A stretch of DNA of 64,000 nt from Babylonia areolata. Lineage: Eukaryota > Mollusca > Gastropoda > Neogastropoda > Buccinidae. The notes under the pieces were generated by a model. The model made no database searches. It was not told the origin of the DNA and saw only the letters and a program-made list of their open reading frames with translations. Both the position numbers and the translations under genes were made by a program. This document shows, piece after piece, positions 30,861 through 41,160 of the stretch (position 1 is its first letter; every line of letters begins with the position of its first letter). The stretch covers positions 39,417,713-39,481,712 of the forward strand of contig NC_134878.1 in the NCBI RefSeq assembly GCF_041734735.1, given 5' to 3'.

Positions 30861-32742
30861 TCCTCCCGGGGGGTCACTACCTTGTCGTGGTCGGGAGGCT
30901 TAGTGGCCGGTGATCGAGCGAGCTATGTCGGCGGGGGTATCAGTGCTTCTGGGGGTTTACTGCTCTAGTCCCAGGTCTTAATTGGCAGCCTACATAGCCA
31001 TTGTAGCTGTTCAGGCTGAATAAGTGGAGGTTTTCGTACTGATGCCCCTGATAGGGCTTCCCATGCCAGACAGGTCGTGAGTAAGGCCCAAACTAAAAGT
31101 GACCCACTGTCCCTTTCGCTATTCTCTATTCTTCTTTTTACTGCCTCTTTTCTGCCCACAGCTCCCCATCAAGCCGTCTTTTCCACATTCTTTTTTTCTC
31201 TGCGGCCTACTTCAGGCCCGCCGTGTTTGCCGTGCGGCGCGACCTGTGATGGAGGGGAATGAGATCCTGGGGATTGAGAGAGCACGCTGCCCTCAACACG
31301 TCCCTTTGGCTCAGACCTCTCCTAAGACAGGCGGCACACACTGGCCCGTGTGTGTCAATTGGCTACCCCTACGTGGGGTTGGGTCAAGACTGGCAGTTTA
31401 GAGGCTAACGATGATAACTCCCGTAGTGCTCAGTTCTCTGTTCCCGGGAGCTGGGCATGATCGGGAGGGAACGCGTTGGAGCTACACTGTTGGTCGTATG
31501 TCCCTCCCGAAGCCTGGAAGGGGTCAAGCTGGTGTTCCCTTGACCCTGGCCCCTAAGTTGGACCTCATGGTGGGTGGGTAAGGGAGGGATGAATTTACGA
31601 TTTAAAAAAAAAATGGCTTCTAACCAATTACACCCCCCTAAACTTGGGAAAAGGAGGAGACCAGGAACTGATGATTCGGACTCCGATTTGGAGGTCGGTG
31701 AGACCTCTGGATATTGGTCTTCGTGGATTGTGGTGGAGGGCACTGATGATGAAAAGCCCTTGTCGGCTCTCAGCCCCTTCGCCATCCAGAAGGGCTTCCA
31801 GTGTCTAGCAGGCTCACTGAAGTCTATCAAGAGGCTGAGGAACGTAACGTTTCTGGTGGAGATGACATCAAAAAGGCAGACACAGCTTCTGCTTAAAGCG
31901 ACCACTTTTGTGGATAGGGCGGTGAAGGTTTCCCCTCACAAAGGACTGAACTGCTCGAAGGGGGTCATCAGATGCCCTGAGTTGAGAGGAGTATCTGAGG
32001 TAGAGATTAAGTGCGAGCTGTCCTCTCAGGGAGTGACCGGTGTTTACAGGGTGACAGTAAGGAAGGGGTTGGACAGAGTCCCGACCAACACATTCTTCCT
32101 CACCTTCTGCTGCCCGAATGTTCCCAAGGACATAAGAGTCGGATACCTGCAGGTGAACGTAAGTCTGTACATGCTGTCCCCTCTACGGTGTTTCAAGTGC
32201 CAGAAATTCGGACACGTGCGGGACCGCTGCAAGGAGGAAGAGGCGTGTGGCGCCTGTTCAAAGGCGGCGCACCAGGGCGAATGCATCAGTCCAGCCCGTT
32301 GTGTGAACTGCAGAGGCGGCCATCCGTCTTCGTCTGAAGACTGCCCCAGCTGGAAAAAAGAAAAAGAAATCCAGAAGGTGAACACTTACGTTAAGGATCT
32401 TTGGCAAGATGCGTGGAACACCCAGACGGACAACAAGCTGTTCCAGATCCGTCTGCATGACGTTAGACACAGACATTACACGGCGGTTTCTTTGAAGACC
32501 TTGTTTCGTGATGTCCCTCCGTGGGCGCTGATGGACTTCTTGAAAGAAGTGAACATTTTTAATCAGATTTGAAGGTTTTAAACTATGGAAGTTTTTTTTT
32601 AAACTTTGAGTGGAAAGTTTGAAGTGGTGACTCGTTTTAATTGTTTGTTTTTTCCCCTTGTAGTAGGTATTAACGTGGCGATAGCCTTGAGATGGCCTTA
32701 GTGGTCGGCGAGGCTCTAAGCACTATAATTTCATTTCATTTC
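30861..32742 (+). mobile_element. I-like LINE copy 2, internally deleted derivative
   Basis: It keeps the 5' UTR (from CTCCCGG / GGTCACTACCTTGTCG) and the first two-thirds of ORF1. It then jumps within CAGAAGGT(G)AACACTTACG to a segment near the end of ORF2, and a second jump at CCGT/CTGCATGACG leads to the last 40 codons and the 3' UTR ending in ATTTC repeats. Compared with the 6.0-kb copy at 49970, about 4 kb is missing. The first junction shares GAAGGTCAA between both parents; the second shares about 2 bp. This suggests deletion at short homology or template switching. It lacks endonuclease and RT. Confidence 0.88.
31613..32572 (+). CDS. Fusion ORF: LINE ORF1 (gag-like) joined to ORF2 tail
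   Basis: From ATG 31613 (MASNQLHPPK, matching the ORF1 start of the full-length copy) the frame is open for 319 codons. It has a serine/aspartate-rich N-terminus, an RRM-like middle region, then zinc knuckles CFKCQKFGHVRDRC, CGACSKAAHQGEC and CVNCRGGHPSSSEDC. After CPSWKKEKEIQKV it continues in frame with the post-RNase H tail of ORF2 (NTYVKDLWQDAWNTQ; LKTLFRDVPPWALMDFLKEV). The protein could bind RNA but not reverse-transcribe. A frame this long across two deletion junctions is unlikely to be old. Confidence 0.8.
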   Translation: MASNQLHPPKLGKRRRPGTDDSDSDLEVGETSGYWSSWIVVEGTDDEKPLSALSPFAIQKGFQCLAGSLKSIKRLRNVTFLVEMTSKRQTQLLLKATTFVDRAVKVSPHKGLNCSKGVIRCPELRGVSEVEIKCELSSQGVTGVYRVTVRKGLDRVPTNTFFLTFCCPNVPKDIRVGYLQVNVSLYMLSPLRCFKCQKFGHVRDRCKEEEACGACSKAAHQGECISPARCVNCRGGHPSSSEDCPSWKKEKEIQKVNTYVKDLWQDAWNTQTDNKLFQIRLHDVRHRHYTAVSLKTLFRDVPPWALMDFLKEVNIFNQI

Positions 32743-33215
32743 AGATCTGAGCACACCACTCCCATTTTGCAACATCTCAATTGGCTCCATGTCTCACACA
32801 GAATAAAGTATGAGATCAGCACTCTATGTTATAAATGTATTTACAAATCTGCCCCTTCCTATCTTTGTGGCTGCCTTCACCTCTACACTCCATCTCGCTC
32901 TCTACGATCGGCTTCAGATCCCCTCTGTTTATGCATACCCAGATTCAAACAGTCTACTGTTGGACGCCGTTCTTTCTCTGTCTCTGGACCTTGCATTTGG
33001 AATGAACTTCCTCTTCCGTTGTCAGGTCTCCGCACTCAGCTCTTTCAAGTCTGGCCTTAAAATCCACCTCTTCACAAGATAGCCTCCCTCCCCTGCCTCT
33101 TCCTTGTCTTCAGTTTCTTCAGTTTTAGAGTTATGCATGCGTGTAAATGACTGGTGAGAAAGCACTTAGATTTGTCTCTGCACAAGATTCAGCACTATAT
33201 AAATACTATTATTAT
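32743..33215 (+). mobile_element. L2-like LINE 3' end relic
   Basis: It starts right after the LINE copy 2 tail. Text reads HTTPILQHLNWLHVSHRIKYEI, PSRSLRSASDPL and SFSVSGPCIWNELPLPL with frame changes, then FKSGLKIHLF. The end ACTATATAAATACTATTATT matches the usual 3' tail of L2/CR1 elements. A second copy at 36142-36614 comes from the segmental duplication. Confidence 0.75.
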
Positions 33216-33782
33216 CATTATGTTTAGTGTTTGTTGTGCTGAACTTTCGATCTCGGAAGACCCATTTGCCTACTGTGCCACCACAAGGCGAACAAGAGAA
33301 GACGTTTCAGAAAAGTCTGTCATAGCATGTCATTGACTCAGTGTAACTTTATAGTTCAGAAAGTATAGTTATGGCAGATTAGGCAGTTGGTTTACAGAAA
33401 TAACGTCATTGTCTCGTTGTAACTTTGTAATTTAGAAAGCATAGTTCTGGTAGAACATTAACACAAAGATGATATTATATCAGAACAATTTTGTTTGATG
33501 ATTCACACATAATATATCCACCTTTTCTATATTGATATTATACACAAATTAGTTTACTAACATGTCATGTCTTAAAGTTGTGGGGTGGTGACGGTTGTTG
33601 ACAGGTAACACTAACACTATAACAGTTAGTGTGAAAATTACAGTGTGTATTTCAGCATACATTTTCCCTTCAAACCAAAAGATTTTGTAGTTTGAAAATA
33701 TGTAACTGGTATCACTGTGTGTAGAAAATTGATGCAGTATCATCCATATGAATTTGTGACAGTATTCATGACTGTTTGGCAG

Positions 33783-33896
33783 GCCTGGCTGAACTACATC
33801 TTGTTCTTGAAGATGTTGGCATCAGAATGCCAGACACGGGCATTGAGTGAGAAATCAAAAGTTGTTACAACTCATCATGTCAAGGCTGTTAGGAAG
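33783..33896 (+). CDS. CENPW: CENPW-like histone-fold exon, copy 1
   Basis: A 114-bp, phase 0-0 exon encoding AWLNYILFLKMLASECQTRA then LSEKSKVVTTHHVKAVRK. It is bounded by an acceptor (TGTTTGGCAG at 33773-33782) and a donor (AAG/GTAAGC at 33896/33897). The text lines up with the human CENP-W histone fold as I remember it: LNxxLFxxxLAxExxTxAxxxKxxVxxxxHVxAxxK. CENP-W pairs with CENP-T in the inner kinetochore. The terminal exon at 40055 completes the protein in phase. The first exon (basic N-terminus) was not found upstream. Another small histone-fold protein is the main alternative. Confidence 0.65.
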
Positions 33897-34114
33897 GTAA
33901 GCAAGGACCGCTACATGTTTATAGCTTTTGACAATATATATGCATAGACAGGTTTGGGATACATATGACAAAGTAGTTGTAAAGAGGACGATCCCACCAG
34001 ATCATACATCCATGCCCACCACCCTTATCCATTGATAGGCAGTGTGAAACAGACCAGCAGAATCATGTAACTGCTTGTAATGTCTTGTGAACAATCCAAA
34101 ATTTGAAAGGGTTA

Positions 34115-34424
34115 CAGTATTACATACACTGATCACATCACCAATTGACAAGTGTGCCAAACTATCAAACAGCACTTTGGACTTTTTTAAGATCTGCTGA
34201 CATCAGTTGAGAAAAGAAAGCTACATTAGTATGGCTAGGTAACAAGATCCAATGGCCTTGCGAAAACAATCCACCAAAGAACTATTGAGAAACTCAAACT
34301 GAAATGTTTTATTCGGGTTAAAATGGTAAGCTACAAGTTTCTTTTCACCATGCCCTCACAACATTTTTTTTTAATCATAAAAAACAATCACAAATCAAAT
34401 GGAGCAGAAGAAAAAGAAAAAGGT
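34115..34424 (+). mobile_element. LINE relic (RTE/CR1-type C-terminus), cut by duplication junction
   Basis: Worn text YTDHITN, DLLTSVEKRKLH, VTRSNGLAKTIHQRTIEKL, typical of the C-terminal end of a LINE polyprotein, with several stops. Here it is cut off at 34424 where the copied patch starts. The parallel copy at 37514 continues to its natural end near 38075. Confidence 0.65.
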
Positions 34425-35215
34425 CAACAGGAATTGGACGAACTGGGATTAAGCAGTGAATCTCTCAGTCATTCACATTGCGTCACTAGGACAAGCAAAG
34501 ATTGGTTATTTCAGTTCAATTTGTTGGGGGAGCGAGTGTTGTAGCTTGCATAGTATGTTGTGGGAAGGGATAAAACCAGTCAGCAAAGCCAGTTCTTAGC
34601 TGTCTCCCAGAAGAACTGACTGACACAGGGTGACTGACTGATCAGTGATGTGAGGAGCAAGGAAATCCCTGTTTGGCTGTGAGTACACAACTTGTAATGG
34701 TTTTATGTTATGCTGATAACTTAGTTGTGTTGGGAAACTGTTTTATGTCAGTGGATAGCCAGTTTAAGTTGATCTTGTGGCTTGTGGAAAGAAAAGGGGT
34801 TAATGTGTGGAAGCTACCCACTGAGAGAAGTACTGGCCTAAATCTTTTGACCCCCCCCCCCCCTCTTCTATTTTGTTACAGATATCTTGTTCTGTATTTT
34901 TGATGTATTACTTACTTGTTTTGTATATTGTAGGTGGTGTTGCTTCAGTGTGCACTGAACAGATCTATAGGCTACCGCATTGTCAGTGTGTGTTGAGGGT
35001 TTTTCATGTGTGTGTGCACATGGGGGTAACAGCAAGTGTTGTGGAACACATGTTTGATTTGTTGGTAGTTGTGGTAACATGTGTAGGAGTTGTGCTTTGT
35101 GTCAGTGGTTTACTTTGTTCAGACAAAGTGGGAAGGAACATTGTAATGTGATTAGTTGAGTTGGCAAACTATGAGAGCATTGAGGGTCAGTGCTATGTTG
35201 TTGCACATTGCTGTT
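34425..35215. repeat. 0.8-kb patch copied from 46821-47613
   Basis: The patch differs from 46821-47613 by only about four substitutions plus a poly-C length change (about 99.5% identical by eye). It fills the gap between the two copies of the 2.6-kb segment. Its right end (TTGCACATTGCTGTT) is followed by 4-5 extra bases (CATC/A) before the second copy starts at 35220. No gene is recognised in it. Confidence 0.95.
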
Positions 35216-35219
35216 CATC

Positions 35220-36141
35220 AAGTCTATCAAGAGGCTGAGGAACGTAACGTTTCTGGTGGAGATGACATCAAAAAGGCAGACACAGCTTCTGCTTAAAGCG
35301 ACCACTTTTGTGGATAGGGCGGTGAAGGTTTCCCCTCACAAAGGACTGAACTGCTTGAAGGGGGTCATCAGATGCCCTGAGTTGAGAGGAGTATCTGAGG
35401 TAGAGATTAAGTGCGAGCTGTCCTCTCAGGGAGTGACCGGTGTTTACAGGGTGACAGTAAGGAAGGGGTTGGACAGAGTCCCGACCAACACATTCTTCCT
35501 CACCTTCTGCTGCCCGAATGTTCCCAAGGACATAAGAGTCGGATACCTGCAGGTGAACGTAAGTCTGTACATGCTGTCCCCTCTACGGTGTTTCAAGTGC
35601 CAGAAATTCGGACACGTGCGGGACCGCTGCAAGGAGGAAGAGGCGTGTGGCGCCTGTTCAAAGGCGGCGCACCAGGGCGAATGCATCAGTCCAGCCCGTT
35701 GTGTGAACTGCAGAGGCGGCCATCCGTCTTCGTCTGAAGACTGCCCCAGCTGGAAAAAAGAAAAAGAAATCCAGAAGGTGAACACTTACGTTAAGGATCT
35801 TTGGCAAGATGCGTGGAACACCCAGACGGACAACAAGCTGTTCCAGATCCGTCTGCATGACGTTAGACACAGACATTACACGGCGGTTTCTTTGAAGACC
35901 TTGTTTCGTGATGTCCCTCCGTGGGCGCTGATGGACTTCTTGAAAGAAGTGAACATTTTTAATCAGATTTGAAGGTTTTAAACTATGGAAGTTTTTTTTA
36001 AACTTTGAGTGGAAAGTTTGAAGTGGTGACTCGTTTTAATTGTTTGTTTTTTCCCCTTGTAGTAGGTATTAACGTGGCGATAGCCTTGAGATGGCCTTAG
36101 TGGTCGGCGAGGCTCTAAGCACTATAATTTCATTTCATTTC
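35220..36141 (+). mobile_element. I-like LINE derivative, 3' part, duplicated copy
   Basis: Duplicate of 31820-32742. The fusion frame remains open to the stop at 35970-35972 but lacks the ORF1 start. A frame continues upstream into the patch without an ATG. It exists only because of the segmental duplication, not as a separate insertion. Confidence 0.9.
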
Positions 36142-36614
36142 AGATCTGAGCACACCACTCCCATTTTGCAACATCTCAATTGGCTCCATGTCTCACACAG
36201 AATAAAGTATGAGATCAGCACTCTATGTTATAAATGTATTTACAAATCTGCCCCTTCCTATCTTTGTGGCTGCCTTCACCTCTACACTCCATCTCGCTCT
36301 CTACGATCGGCTTCAGATCCCCTCTGTTTATGCATACCCAGATTCAAACAGTCTACTGTTGGACGCCGTTCTTTCTCTGTCTCTGGACCTTGCATTTGGA
36401 ATGAACTTCCTCTTCCGTTGTCAGGTCTCCGCACTCAGCTCTTTCAAGTCTGGCCTTAAAATCCACCTCTTCACAAGATAGCCTCCCTCCCCTGCCTCTT
36501 CCTTGTCTTCAGTTTCTTCAGTTTTAGAGTTATGCATGCGTGTAAATGACTGGTGAGAAAGCACTTAGATTTGTCTCTGCACAAGATTCAGCACTATATA
36601 AATACTATTATTAT
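36142..36614 (+). mobile_element. L2-like LINE 3' end relic, duplicated copy
   Basis: Duplicate of 32743-33215, with the same frame changes and the same ACTATATAAATACTATTATT tail. Confidence 0.75.
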
Positions 36615-37181
36615 CATTATGTTTAGTGTTTGTTGTGCTGAACTTTCGATCTCGGAAGACCCATTTGCCTACTGTGCCACCACAAGGCGAACAAGAGAAG
36701 ACGTTTCAGAAAAGTCTGTCATAGCATGTCATTGACTCAGTGTAACTTTATAGTTCAGAAAGTATAGTTATGGCAGATTAGGCAGTTGGTTTACAGAAAT
36801 AACGTCATTGTCTCGTTGTAACTTTGTAATTTAGAAAGCATAGTTCTGGTAGAACATTAACACAAAGATGATATTATATCAGAACAATTTTGTTTGATGA
36901 TTCACACATAATATATCCACCTTTTCTATATTGATATTATACACAAATTAGTTTACTAACATGTCATGTCTTAAAGTTGTGGGGTGGTGACGGTTGTTGA
37001 CAGGTAACACTAACACTATAACAGTTAGTGTGAAAATTACAGTGTGTATTTCAGCATACATTTTCCCTTCAAACCAAAAGATTTTGTAGTTTGAAAATAT
37101 GTAACTGGTATCACTGTGTGTAGAAAATTGATGCAGTATCATCCATATGAATTTGTGACAGTATTCATGACTGTTTGGCAG

Positions 37182-37295
37182 GCCTGGCTGAACTACATCT
37201 TGTTCTTGAAGATGTTGGCATCAGAATGCCAGACACGGGCATTGAGTGAGAAATCAAAAGTTGTTACAACTCATCATGTCAAGGCTGTTAGGAAG
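37182..37295 (+). CDS. CENPW: CENPW-like histone-fold exon, copy 2
   Basis: Identical to 33783-33896, with intact acceptor and donor. Because the exon is 114 bp and phase 0 at both ends, a transcript could use either copy, or both in series, without frame loss; both in series would give a doubled helix and probably a non-functional fold. The nearest downstream terminal exon is 40055-40081. Confidence 0.62.
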
Positions 37296-37513
37296 GTAAG
37301 CAAGGACCGCTACATGTTTATAGCTTTTGACAATATATATGCATAGACAGGTTTGGGATACATATGACAAAGTAGTTGTAAAGAGGACGATCCCACCAGA
37401 TCATACATCCATGCCCACCACCCTTATCCATTGATAGGCAGTGTGAAACAGACCAGCAGAATCATGTAACTGCTTGTAATGTCTTGTGAACAATCCAAAA
37501 TTTGAAAGGGTTA

Positions 37514-38075
37514 CAGTATTACATACACTGATCACATCACCAATTGACAAGTGTGCCAAACTATCAAACAGCACTTTGGACTTTTTTAAGATCTGCTGAC
37601 ATCAGTTGAGAAAAGAAAGCTACATTAGTATGGCTAGGTAACAAGATCCAATGGCCTTGCGAAAACAATCCACCAAAGAACTATTGAGAAACTCAAACTG
37701 AAATGTTTTATTCGGGTTAAAATGGTAAGCTACAAGTTTCTTTTCACCATGCCCTCACAACATTTTTTTTTAATCATAAAAAACAATCACAAATCAAATG
37801 GAGCAGAAGAAAAAGAAAAAGGTTGAGGAGAATGAGGAAAAAGACAACAATGGAAGAATGCAACAAAAAGAAAGGAAGAACGAAAAAAAGGGGCGGGGGG
37901 AAGGGGATGGAAGGGAAGACAGAAACAAAACTGATGGACTACCAACATTGCAGAATGGACATGAAAACCATTTGCAGAGACCCCCAGGCTTTGGCACACA
38001 ACTGACAGATCTGGAGGAATCTGGTGAACATGAACAGTTCTTCTATGGGGCGTCCTAATGACTCTTCATTGAGTT
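37514..38075 (+). mobile_element. LINE relic (RTE/CR1-type C-terminus), natural end
   Basis: Same relic as 34115-34424, but it continues past the duplication end through a purine-rich stretch (37824-37920) to QIWRNLVNMNSSSMGRPNDS near 38010-38065, the usual end of this type of LINE polyprotein. It is inactive. Confidence 0.6.
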
Positions 38076-38263
38076 GAGGGAGAAGAAGACAGTATCCATC
38101 CTATGTGTCCATTTAGAAAACCAACCTCCCTCTCTGTCTGTGTCTCTCTCACATTTTACAAATATACACTACAGTGGTATAGTGCATGCTGCTTGCAAGA
38201 CATCATTTCATTGCATCATCCAGAAAATAGCATCCAGACCACCTCTCAGTGCATGATGGTATA

Positions 38264-38344
<81 letters not shown>

Positions 38345-38345
38345 G

Positions 38346-38380
<35 letters not shown>
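38264..38380. repeat. TA/CA microsatellite
   Basis: GT, TA (38277-38344) and CA (38351-38380) runs. Open frames here on both strands are repeat artefacts. Confidence 0.9.
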
Positions 38381-38383
<3 letters not shown>

Positions 38384-38564
38384 AGGAAACACACACTCTG
38401 TGTATCTCTCTTTCATTGGCAGCTCATTATTATGGTTTCATCAGTTCACTGATTTTTTGTAATTATGTGAACATTTTTATTCTATTCTATTACGTGTATT
38501 TTGAAATAATTTTTATCAGTATTCATTGTCATAGACTGTTTCTCATAGTTTTTGACTGACCTGT

Positions 38565-38700
38565 TTGAACAAAGCGAGTCTGTGTTAAAACCTGGTGTTC
38601 GGTTGTCTGTATGTATGTCTGTGTTTCCGTGGTAAACTTTAACATTGCCATTTTCTCAGGAAATACTTTGTCTGTCAATACCAAATTTGGCTTTAGAATA
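38565..38700 (-). repeat. Interspersed repeat, inverted relative to 42828-42975
   Basis: The plus strand reads AAACCTGGTGTTCGGTTGTC, then GTGGTAAACTTTAACATTG, then ACCAAATTTGGC. The same text lies in reverse at 42828-42975. I remember it as a frequent mollusc repeat; family unknown. It lies in the last intron of the CENPW-like gene. Confidence 0.6.
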
Positions 38701-38884
38701 GTAGGTTAAAAATCTTCACAGTCATACCAATAATAGGTTGTAAGTCCCCCAAATTAAATCGTGTTTCCGGATCACAAACAATTTATTTCGTTGAGGTTAT
38801 TTCTGGATTCCAAAAACACCATTTTACCGCATACCAGTTGTCGGAACGTAGGCAATGCTTGTTAAGATGACAGCATTACATCGT

Positions 38885-39245
38885 TTTTCTCGTTCGCAGT
38901 TAAAAGGAAAGAAATACAAATTTTGGACAGAACACGTACAGTGACACTAAATACACCATCGACGTGTTTGCTGTGTATGAATATTCTAATGTGGATACTG
39001 AATTAACGAGAATGAACATAAAAGAAAAGTTGAATCGACTGTTTCACTGACTTTTGGTCAGCCTTGTCTGGGCTGGTCTGTAGAGATCCTGTTTTTTTCT
39101 TGTTCGCAGTCAGAAGAACATAAATAAAATTTCTGGACAGAACACATACAGTGACAAGGTACATCATGGGCGTGTTTACTACATATGAATATTTTTAAGC
39201 GGATATGAATTAACTAGAATGGACATAAAAGAGTAATCGACCGTG
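38885..39245. repeat. Two degenerate direct repeats of about 170 bp
   Basis: CTCGTTCGCAGTTAAAAGGAA...GACAGAACACGTACAGTGACA at 38889-39060 is repeated with divergence at 39095-39240 (TTGTTCGCAGTCAGAAGAA; GACAGAACACATACAGTGACA). No coding content. Confidence 0.6.
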
Positions 39246-40054
39246 TTGTAGTTTCCCAACGAGTGTAACTGAACTCGTCGAAAATCTATCTAGATCCAGA
39301 TAAAACGGCTAAATTATGCAGTGTGCTTGAGGCGATGGCGACAACTCCTTTACGAATTAACGAATTCTTAAATGCTCGAGATATACTAAGTTAAGAGCGT
39401 TATCTTTTAGAATACCGCATTCAATTGATCAAGCTTTTTTTTATTAAAAAAAAAAAAAAAAGCATGCTTAAATGTTAATTTTTTAACGTCATTGGTAGAT
39501 CCGCTAGTGCTGTGACAAAGACAATTTTTTTCCTTTCCATCAAAACATGCTGGATGCGAATCTGTTCTCAGGACTTTTTTTTTTTTTTTTTTACACCTGA
39601 AGCTTTATGATAACAAATACAGTACAACATTTTACAATTTAATTAATTTATTTATGTGTTTTTTGTTGTTGTTTTTTTTAAATATTTTTATTTTCTGAAG
39701 TGTATCACAAGCGAGTCTTGAAGGTCTTGCGTCTCTTGTTAACTTTCGATATTCCTTTCAGTGCAGTACATTTCTATTAATCTATTTATAAAATATCTGA
39801 GCATTCAGAGACTCGTCACTCACGCCACAGTCTTCCAGCCCACAGTCAACATACAGAGATGAACATGACAAAGGCTGAATTATACAGTCAAAAAGCAAAA
39901 CTTATTTAACTTAATAAAAACATGAAGTAGGGATTTCACTCATTTTGATATGTAATGATATTTGTTCATTTATATACTTGTTTATCAATCTTAATTAGTT
40001 TAATCAAATTCGTGATGTTTGAATGTCATTAACTCTCTCATGTGTGCTTTTCAG
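39246..40054. other. Intron-like AT-rich stretch of the CENPW-like gene
   Basis: No exon or repeat family was recognised, apart from homopolymer A and T runs near 39446-39462 and 39577-39592. It ends with a good acceptor, TGTGTGCTTTTCAG, at 40041-40054. Confidence 0.4.
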
Positions 40055-40081
40055 CTGGTGATCAGGAAGCTGAGAGGATAA
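40055..40081 (+). CDS. CENPW: CENPW-like terminal exon (coding part)
   Basis: After a pyrimidine-rich acceptor (GTGCTTTTCAG) the sequence reads CTGGTGATCAGGAAGCTGAG AGGATAA, coding LVIRKLRG-stop in phase 0. Human CENP-W ends with a short VILKKSRG exon as I remember it, so length, phase and text all match. The upstream exon ends ...AVRK, giving AVRK/LVIRKLRG. The 3' UTR follows. I saw no clean AATAAA within the next few hundred bases. Confidence 0.6.
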   Translation: MVIRKLRG

Positions 40082-40932
40082 ACATCTGTACTTTTTGGAG
40101 CACAAAGTCCTCATCAGAAGCCAGCTGTTGGATGATTATCAGCGTGCTTCTGCTGAAAACCTGCCTGTATATTTCAGTCCGTCTGCGATGAAGATATACA
40201 TAGTATTTGAGGTTTTAGTGTGTAAGATAGATACTACTTATCAGCCTTGAGCTCTGCCCATCCATGTAGCTTACACTGTCTTCTTGTCAACACAGCGTCA
40301 ACACATGCACAAGTTCAACACAAACAACTCATCAAAGTACAACAAAAATTAACTTTGCCATAAGTATGAGCCTGTTGGTAAAGCAGTTTACACTTTCATG
40401 AAAACACATGCATGTTTATTTGATATTTCAACATCAAAAATGCCCTCTGCAAGAAACACCACTCAGATTGACTGTATTTAAACTGTTACACTCCTGAAAC
40501 TGTTGCATAATGGGGTTGTTGCAACTGAGAAAGTATTTTGCAGGTAGCTAGATCTGACTTGTCTTTTGATGTATTAGTGTATTTTTTTATATTTAAAGTA
40601 TTGTCAACTTGTGATTAGTATTCATGATTTTTTTCAATTTTGATTTTATTTTGTTTTATTTTTACCTCATGTTATTTAATTTAACTGATAAAGCACATAA
40701 AAGCAACTTAGCAGGAAATTCTGAGAGAGAGAGGGAACGGATGAGGAGGAAAAGCACTGTTTAAAAAAATGTTAAAGTTACATTGCAGAAATCAGATACT
40801 GACAACCCTGATAGGAAAAAAAAACACTTTCTAAGCATTGAAGTTTTTATTTGATTTGAAAAGATTTAATAGACAGAATCATTTGGAAGAAAAAAGATAG
40901 ACCATAGACCTAGAAGTAAAGATAGCGCCTTT

Positions 40933-40985
<53 letters not shown>

Positions 40986-41106
40986 ATTTTTAAGAAAGTT
41001 TTTTATGGGTTTCGAGGTGGTTCTTTGGTGCAATCAGTGTCTTCAGCAATGTGTCATGCGTCATAGGGCATTGAAGAAAATGAAGTCATCACATAGATAG
41101 AGACAT

Positions 41107-41154
<48 letters not shown>

Positions 41155-41160
41155 ATGAGC
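40082..41160. other. Probable 3' UTR and downstream non-coding DNA with microsatellites
   Basis: No coding potential. It contains a GT run (40937-40978) and a CA run (41110-41150). Confidence 0.4.

Larger units (their letters stand above)
31820..34424. repeat. 2.6-kb duplicated segment, copy 1
   Basis: Nearly identical to 35220-37823. I noticed one substitution (C at 31956 against T at 35356) and one homopolymer length change. It holds the LINE copy 2 3' part, an L2-like LINE tail, the CENPW-like exon and part of another LINE relic. Its right end joins the 0.8-kb patch at AAAAAGGT/CAACAGG. Confidence 0.95.
35220..37823. repeat. 2.6-kb duplicated segment, copy 2
   Basis: Second copy of 31820-34424, offset 3400 falling to 3399 after a one-base length change in a T run. 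Its right side continues naturally into the rest of a LINE relic, so this copy holds the native right junction, while copy 1 holds the native left junction with the LINE 5' part. That is the geometry of a tandem duplication with an insert at the breakpoint. Confidence 0.95.

Noticed and set aside
33717-33947. 76-codon open frame around the CENPW-like exon as a whole gene
   Set aside because: It begins at a GTG codon and reads through a good acceptor and a good donor into intron-like sequence. Only 33783-33896 looks like coding sequence.
35190-35972. 260-codon frame starting in the copied patch as a new chimeric gene
   Set aside because: It starts at a GTG, not ATG, and the patch part is only about ten codons. 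It is best read as a side effect of the duplication.
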